Assembly (NCBI GenBank): GCA_013375495.1
Contig: JABXKC010000065.1
Span: forward strand, 1-8,443
DNA from: Promethearchaeota archaeon
GTDB lineage: Archaea > Asgardarchaeota > Lokiarchaeia > Sigynarchaeales > SOKP01
Direction: 5' to 3'
Length of the DNA stretch: 8,443 bases
The notes under the pieces: model-generated
What the model was told of the DNA's origin: nothing
What the model saw: the letters and a program-made list of their open reading frames with translations, nothing else
Databases searched by the model: none
Program-made: the position numbers and the translations under genes
In this document: positions 5,986-8,443 of the stretch, piece after piece
Numbering within the stretch: the stretch's first letter is position 1
Layout: each line of letters starts with the position of its first letter

Positions 5986-6079
5986 CCCTGAATTCTTTAA
6001 ATTTAATTTATTTAATCCAATTATTTATATTTCTAGAAAGAAGAGTGATATTTTTAGGTCTAATTCCGTTTCTATTTAC
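5986..6079. other. Intergenic, nothing recognised
   Basis: This AT-rich stretch between the tandem repeats and the first copy of the promoter-leader repeat has no coding frame, hairpin or promoter that I can support. Confidence 0.4.
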
Positions 6080-6149
6080 CTAGTTTAAAGAAATCCAAAC
6101 TAGTTAATAAGATTCAAAACTTCAATTTTCCACCTTTTGGAAGAATAGA

Positions 6150-6157
6150 TATAAATA
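6150..6157 (+). promoter_or_regulatory. TATA box of leader copy 1
   Basis: TATAAATA lies in a conserved setting, with GGAAGAATA just upstream in the BRE position. Transcription should begin about 25 bp downstream, near 6177-6180, exactly where the first stem-loop starts. Upstream, the inverted repeat CTAGTTT/AAACTAG at 6080-6103 is a candidate regulator site. Confidence 0.6.
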
Positions 6158-6177
6158 TTAATTGAAATACTTAAATC

Positions 6178-6234
6178 TTAAGACTGCGCGTTATGCAATC
6201 TTAATAAATCAGTTTGCGCGAGATGGCAGCTGAT
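6178..6234 (+). promoter_or_regulatory. Tandem stem-loop mRNA leader, copy 1
   Basis: Hairpin 1 pairs TTAAGA-TGC (6178-6183, 6185-6187) with GCA-TCTTAA (6195-6197, 6199-6204) across one C/A mismatch, with a 7-base loop GCGTTAT. Hairpin 2 pairs ATCAGTT-GC (6208-6217) with GC-AGCTGAT (6226-6234), with one bulged T and loop GCGAGATG. Both have a TGC-type upper stem and a loop starting GCG. Copy 2 has the same pair of hairpins, and the one difference in the arms of hairpin 2 converts an A-U to a G-U pair. This looks like a structured 5' leader (protein-binding or riboswitch-like), though a DNA operator with about 30-bp spacing is possible. Confidence 0.5.
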
Positions 6235-6250
6235 CGACACAACCGGGTAG

Positions 6251-6287
6251 CGAAAAAATGAATCGTTTAACTAAAAACGAATTCATT
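6251..6287 (-). terminator. Intrinsic-type terminator of the minus-strand GTPase gene
   Basis: Arms at 6257-6268 and 6275-6287 pair over 12 bp with one bulge around a 6-base loop. On the minus strand the hairpin is followed directly by a run of T (complement of the A-run 6252-6257). It lies about 35 bp past the GTPase stop codon. It overlaps the ATG of leader copy 1, so the two functions share the same bases. Confidence 0.6.
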
Positions 6288-6338
6288 AACGAGCCATCTT
6301 TGCACAAATCAAATTTCCTATTTAAACATCTTTTATAA
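6258..6338 (+). pseudogene. 26-codon stub after leader copy 1, likely gene remnant
   Basis: The ATG at 6258 is in the same place, relative to the leader repeat, as the ATG of the HTH gene at 8009. The reading frame begins MNRLTKNEF, against MNNLNIKSS in the intact copy. It stops at a TAA after 26 codons, overlapping the 3' end of the opposing GTPase gene. The simplest reading is that the body of a gene was lost or replaced and only the promoter, leader and start remain. It could also be a genuine small ORF or a leader without a protein product. Confidence 0.4.
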
Positions 6339-7599
6339 TACAAGTAAAGCAATACCTACATCTAATTCCTTTACCATGTAATAACTTTTGAACAAGATTC
6401 TTTTCGACTTTCCAACCACAATAAGGGCAATGCAAATTGTTTAGCTTCTCCATAATTCTTTTAGTAAGGTCTTCTGGAATATTGTATCTGAACCATTTTA
6501 ATAAATTCTTTAAAAATTTTGGGTTACTTAAAACAGCATCCCATTCTTCATGACTAAGGCAATTTAAATAATCCTCTTCAATTAAGTACAATACAACAGA
6601 TGGAAAACCGCTTTCAAGCCGTTTAGCAATTTCTTGCTTAAACATCTTTCTTGCGAGGATATCTCCTTCTTTTACAAGTTCTCTCAACAATGGAAAGGCG
6701 ATATTTCGATGAAGTATACGCGTATCGTAATTACTTTCGTACCATGCCTGAAGGTTCGAACAGTGTCCCCAAAATTCTGTTTTAGAAGTGATTATAGAAT
6801 GATCGTGCTCCATTCCTTTATTCAATTTAGCTTCAGCTTCGTCAATAGAATCAATCTTTTTCAACTCATTACTTTTACCTTTTGAGATATCTAATAGGAG
6901 ATACTTACATTGGCTGAATAATCTCCCACCAACATAGATATTTGTTTTATTATTTTCTAATCTGAGAGAAAGATGATCGTTTATTTTGAAAATGGGTTTA
7001 ATTAAACTTGTTTCACCAAAATCTTGAAACTCAGCATACTTATAAGGAGTTACACCTGATCGATTATAATCTCTGCCTCCTCTTCCTTCTAATGTCAATT
7101 CTGTCAATGCTTCAAAGACTTTATTAACATTTTGCCCTGTTTTAGCAGAGACCTCTGCAAAAGCACTTAATTCATTTTTTTTAGCAATCTCAACTCCATA
7201 TTCTCTTGGAACTCGGCGATTATGTTCTGCAAGGTCAATTTTTGTTCCAATTAACATAATAGGGATATTTCCTCCTTTTTGGCGCACAATATTAGTCCAT
7301 TCACCAATTTTATCAAGACTTTGGGGGTCTGTAATATCATATAGTAAAAAAGCAGCATTGGCTCCTAAACAATAGGTTGGTAACAAAAATCTAAATCGTT
7401 CTTCTCCTCCTACATCCCATAACTGTAACTTTACGAGTTTGTCTTTAATTTTTATTGTTTTGACGTGGAAGTCGACTCCTATTGTTAATCCATCGCTAGG
7501 ATTGAAAATATTATAGCAATATCGCTTAGTAAAAGCGCTCTTTTCTGCGCTCGAATCTCCTAATAATAACACTTTGAACGTATAATCGTATGAGACCAT
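6322..7599 (-). CDS. Ras/Rab-like GTPase with C-terminal helical domain and zinc ribbon
   Basis: This is a 425-residue protein. The GTPase domain (about 1-175) has the P-loop G14-DSSA-E19-K20-S21, where Glu replaces the usual second Gly. Switch I T39 is present. G3 is D62-V-G-G65 with E66 at the Ras Gln61 position. G4 T119-K-I-D122 (Rho-like TKxD) and G5 S151-A-K153 are intact, so GTP binding is plausible despite E19. A long extension follows with the segment FWGHCSNLQAWYESNYDTR and then helices rich in Leu and Lys. I recall such a segment from Lokiarchaeal proteins but know no function for it. A zinc ribbon, C391-x2-C394-x19-C414-x2-C417, ends the protein. No lipidation motif or membrane segment is seen. 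The 7621 TATA box implies a leaderless mRNA, and a hairpin plus T-run terminates it, so the gene is monocistronic. It lies between two direct repeats. Confidence 0.9.
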   Translation of the reverse strand: MVSYDYTFKVLLLGDSSAEKSAFTKRYCYNIFNPSDGLTIGVDFHVKTIKIKDKLVKLQLWDVGGEERFRFLLPTYCLGANAAFLLYDITDPQSLDKIGEWTNIVRQKGGNIPIMLIGTKIDLAEHNRRVPREYGVEIAKKNELSAFAEVSAKTGQNVNKVFEALTELTLEGRGGRDYNRSGVTPYKYAEFQDFGETSLIKPIFKINDHLSLRLENNKTNIYVGGRLFSQCKYLLLDISKGKSNELKKIDSIDEAEAKLNKGMEHDHSIITSKTEFWGHCSNLQAWYESNYDTRILHRNIAFPLLRELVKEGDILARKMFKQEIAKRLESGFPSVVLYLIEEDYLNCLSHEEWDAVLSNPKFLKNLLKWFRYNIPEDLTKRIMEKLNNLHCPYCGWKVEKNLVQKLLHGKGIRCRYCFTCIIKDV

Positions 7600-7620
7600 T
7601 TTACTGTTAAAAGATAATGA

Positions 7621-7628
7621 TTTTTATA
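7621..7628 (-). promoter_or_regulatory. TATA box of the minus-strand GTPase gene
   Basis: On the minus strand this reads TATAAAAA, preceded by CCCC. Its centre is about 25 bp from the ATG at 7599, so the transcript should start at or within a base or two of the start codon. No Shine-Dalgarno precedes the ATG. Both facts agree with a leaderless mRNA. Confidence 0.6.
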
Positions 7629-7899
7629 GGGGTAATATCATTCTTAACTAATTTGAGAACCACCCTTAACCAAATATATGTAAAAAAGTTAAAATATATA
7701 AATTTGACATTTCGGTCTCTTATTCCAAGGACAAAAATGAAATCAAAACTTTACAAATGAAATATGCTAGGAATGTCTCCATTACAATAATTATTTAAAA
7801 TTTCTATGTCAAAAATCGGGTATATTATATTAGTTTAAAGAAATCTAAACTAGTTTACACAAGCATAAACTTCAGATCTCCACCTTTTGGAAGAATACA

Positions 7900-7907
7900 T
7901 ATAAATA
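7900..7907 (+). promoter_or_regulatory. TATA box of leader copy 2
   Basis: TATAAATA with GGAAGAATA upstream is conserved with copy 1. A start about 25-28 bp downstream falls near 7927-7930, at the foot of the first stem-loop, and leaves an 80-base leader before ATG 8009. Confidence 0.6.
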
Positions 7908-7929
7908 TTCAACTGAAATACTTAAATCA

Positions 7930-7984
7930 TAAGACTGCACGATTTGCATTCTTAAAAAAATCAGTTTGCGCGTATTGCAACTGA
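7930..7984 (+). promoter_or_regulatory. Tandem stem-loop mRNA leader, copy 2
   Basis: Hairpin 1 pairs TAAGA-TGC (7930-7938) with GCA-TCTTA (7946-7954) across one C/T mismatch, loop ACGATTT. Hairpin 2 pairs TCAGTT-GC (7961-7969) with GC-AACTGA (7977-7984), with one bulged T and loop GCGTATT. The repeated box TGCRCG-N4-GCA starts at 7936 and 7967, 31 bp apart. The hairpins sit at the predicted 5' end of the HTH-gene mRNA, so leader-mediated control by the product or a ligand is possible. Confidence 0.5.
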
Positions 7985-8008
7985 CAAAAAACACCAGGTT
8001 GGAATAAA

Positions 8009-8443
8009 ATGAATAATCTAAATATAAAATCATCCAGTAAGTCAAAAGAAACCACTCACAGAGAACCTAAAATGACTAACAACAAAAGTCAAACCGAAAA
8101 TATGTCAAACCTGCCAAAAATCCGAACTGTCTATGCAGACCTAATCGATTATCTCAAAACCATCATGTTCCAAAAAGGCATCCTTACAAATCCATCATAC
8201 GCTGAACTCTCCAAAAAGTTAGGATTCACCTACAATTCCATTAAAGAAAGAAAACATAGGTTAAGGAAACACTTTCCACAGAAAAAAACATTTAATGACT
8301 TATATAACCGACTTTCGAAACAATATAAAGCAAACCTACAAAAAGAATGGCCTTTAATAGAACAAAAATTCATACAACTCTATGTAATAGCATTTCCATC
8401 GAATCCGAAAATACCCTCAATAAAAAATCCACATCAATCAATT
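8009..8443 (+). CDS. HTH-containing protein, unknown, 3' end beyond window
   Basis: This frame is open for 145 codons and runs off the window. The first ~35 residues are polar and probably disordered. Residues about 63-88 (SYAELSKKLGFTYNSI, then a basic helix ERKHRLRKHF) have the spacing and pattern of a helix-turn-helix, suggesting DNA binding. A Lys-rich helical region follows with no motif I recognise. ATG 8009 is chosen because its context is conserved with leader copy 1, with AGGT about 9 bp upstream. In-frame Met codons at 8072 and 8102 are alternatives. Codon use differs from neighbours: many third positions are C (ACC, AAC, TAC, CTC, ATC), and G is scarce on the coding strand, which hints at foreign origin. 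It may be a transcription regulator or a mobile-element protein. Confidence 0.65.
   Translation, partial: MNNLNIKSSSKSKETTHREPKMTNNKSQTENMSNLPKIRTVYADLIDYLKTIMFQKGILTNPSYAELSKKLGFTYNSIKERKHRLRKHFPQKKTFNDLYNRLSKQYKANLQKEWPLIEQKFIQLYVIAFPSNPKIPSIKNPHQSI

Larger units (their letters stand above)
6080..6263 (+). repeat. Promoter-leader direct repeat, copy 1
   Basis: About 183 bp match 7831-8014 in the same orientation, at roughly four in five positions by eye. In order it holds an inverted repeat CTAGTTT (6080-6086) / AAACTAG (6097-6103), the conserved CCACCTTTTGGAAGAATA, a TATA box (6150-6157), two stem-loops (6178-6234), and a start codon context ending in AATGAAT. Similarity fades after the ATG, so what was duplicated or kept is the regulatory region. 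Together with copy 2 it brackets the minus-strand GTPase gene. Confidence 0.85.
7831..8014 (+). repeat. Promoter-leader direct repeat, copy 2
   Basis: This is the second copy of 6080-6263. It has the inverted repeat TAGTTT (7831-7836) / AAACTA (7847-7852), CCACCTTTTGGAAGAATA, a TATA box, two stem-loops and the AATGAAT start context, in the same order and at near-identical spacing. Unlike copy 1 it leads into a long open frame, so it is presumably the functional arrangement. Confidence 0.85.

Noticed and set aside
6251..6287. Hairpin as part of the leader of copy 1
   Set aside because: It has no counterpart in copy 2, and its orientation with a T-run on the minus strand fits a terminator for the GTPase gene better.
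6634..6885. An 83-codon open frame on the plus strand inside the second GTPase gene
   Set aside because: It is antisense to the conserved C-terminal extension of the GTPase, has a hydrophobic low-information product, and shows no start signals.
7738..7761. ATG in the intergenic stretch upstream of leader copy 2
   Set aside because: The frame ends after seven codons. Apart from the GTPase promoter region, 7630-7830 shows no gene.
1..8443. CRISPR array, tRNA, rRNA or insertion sequence
   Set aside because: No regularly spaced repeats with unique spacers, no cloverleaf or rRNA-like sequence, and no transposase or recombinase gene is visible. The boundary repeats are too far apart and too few for a CRISPR.

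Overview
The window is most likely from an Asgard archaeon (Promethearchaeota, Lokiarchaeia-like). It carries two Ras/Rab-type small GTPases with the Asgard-style switch II (GGEERFRFLLPTY), Roadblock/LC7 domains fused to and next to one of them, and a small coiled-coil protein. The DNA is strongly AT-rich. Promoters are TATA-box type, several mRNAs look leaderless or nearly so, and T-tracts serve as putative terminators. This assignment is an inference from gene content.

Layout, left to right. (1) 41-663, minus strand: a HepT/MntA (HEPN/MNT) toxin-antitoxin pair with an ATGA overlap. (2) 932-3279, plus strand: a coiled-coil protein with some resemblance to the WASH-complex subunit WASHC3/CCDC53, a degenerate GTPase fused to two Roadblock domains, and a Roadblock protein with a C-terminal C2HC zinc motif. 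The first two share a 33-residue C-terminal tail. (3) 3679-4134: a stand-alone flavodoxin with its own promoter and terminator. (4) 4607-5912, plus strand: an overlapping pair of unrecognised genes, a small Cys-rich protein and a single-pass membrane protein. (5) 6080-6263 and 7831-8014: two copies of a ~183-bp promoter-plus-leader segment, each with a TATA box and two tandem stem-loops ahead of an ATG. Copy 1 leads into a 26-codon stub. Copy 2 leads into an HTH-containing gene that runs off the window. Between them, on the minus strand, lies a second GTPase (6322-7599) with a long C-terminal extension and zinc ribbon.

The most unusual signal is a set of four short repeats. TCGTGAAACGGTTA lies at 2-15 and 5916-5929. 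TTCGTGAAATAACCGA lies at 751-766 and 4304-4319. Each accessory module (HepT/MntA and the 4607-5912 pair) has the first form just past its 3' end and the second form upstream of its 5' end. The two forms share the arm TTCGTGAAA and differ in whether the next six bases are CGGTTA or its reverse complement TAACCG. This resembles halves of a dif-like recombination site with 9-bp arms and a 6-bp centre, and suggests the two modules are exchangeable cassettes around the GTPase/Roadblock cluster.

The other notable points are the duplicated tandem-hairpin leader, whose one paired-arm change keeps a base pair, the pseudo-GTPase features of the 1348-2607 protein, and the shared proline-rich/basic-helix tail.
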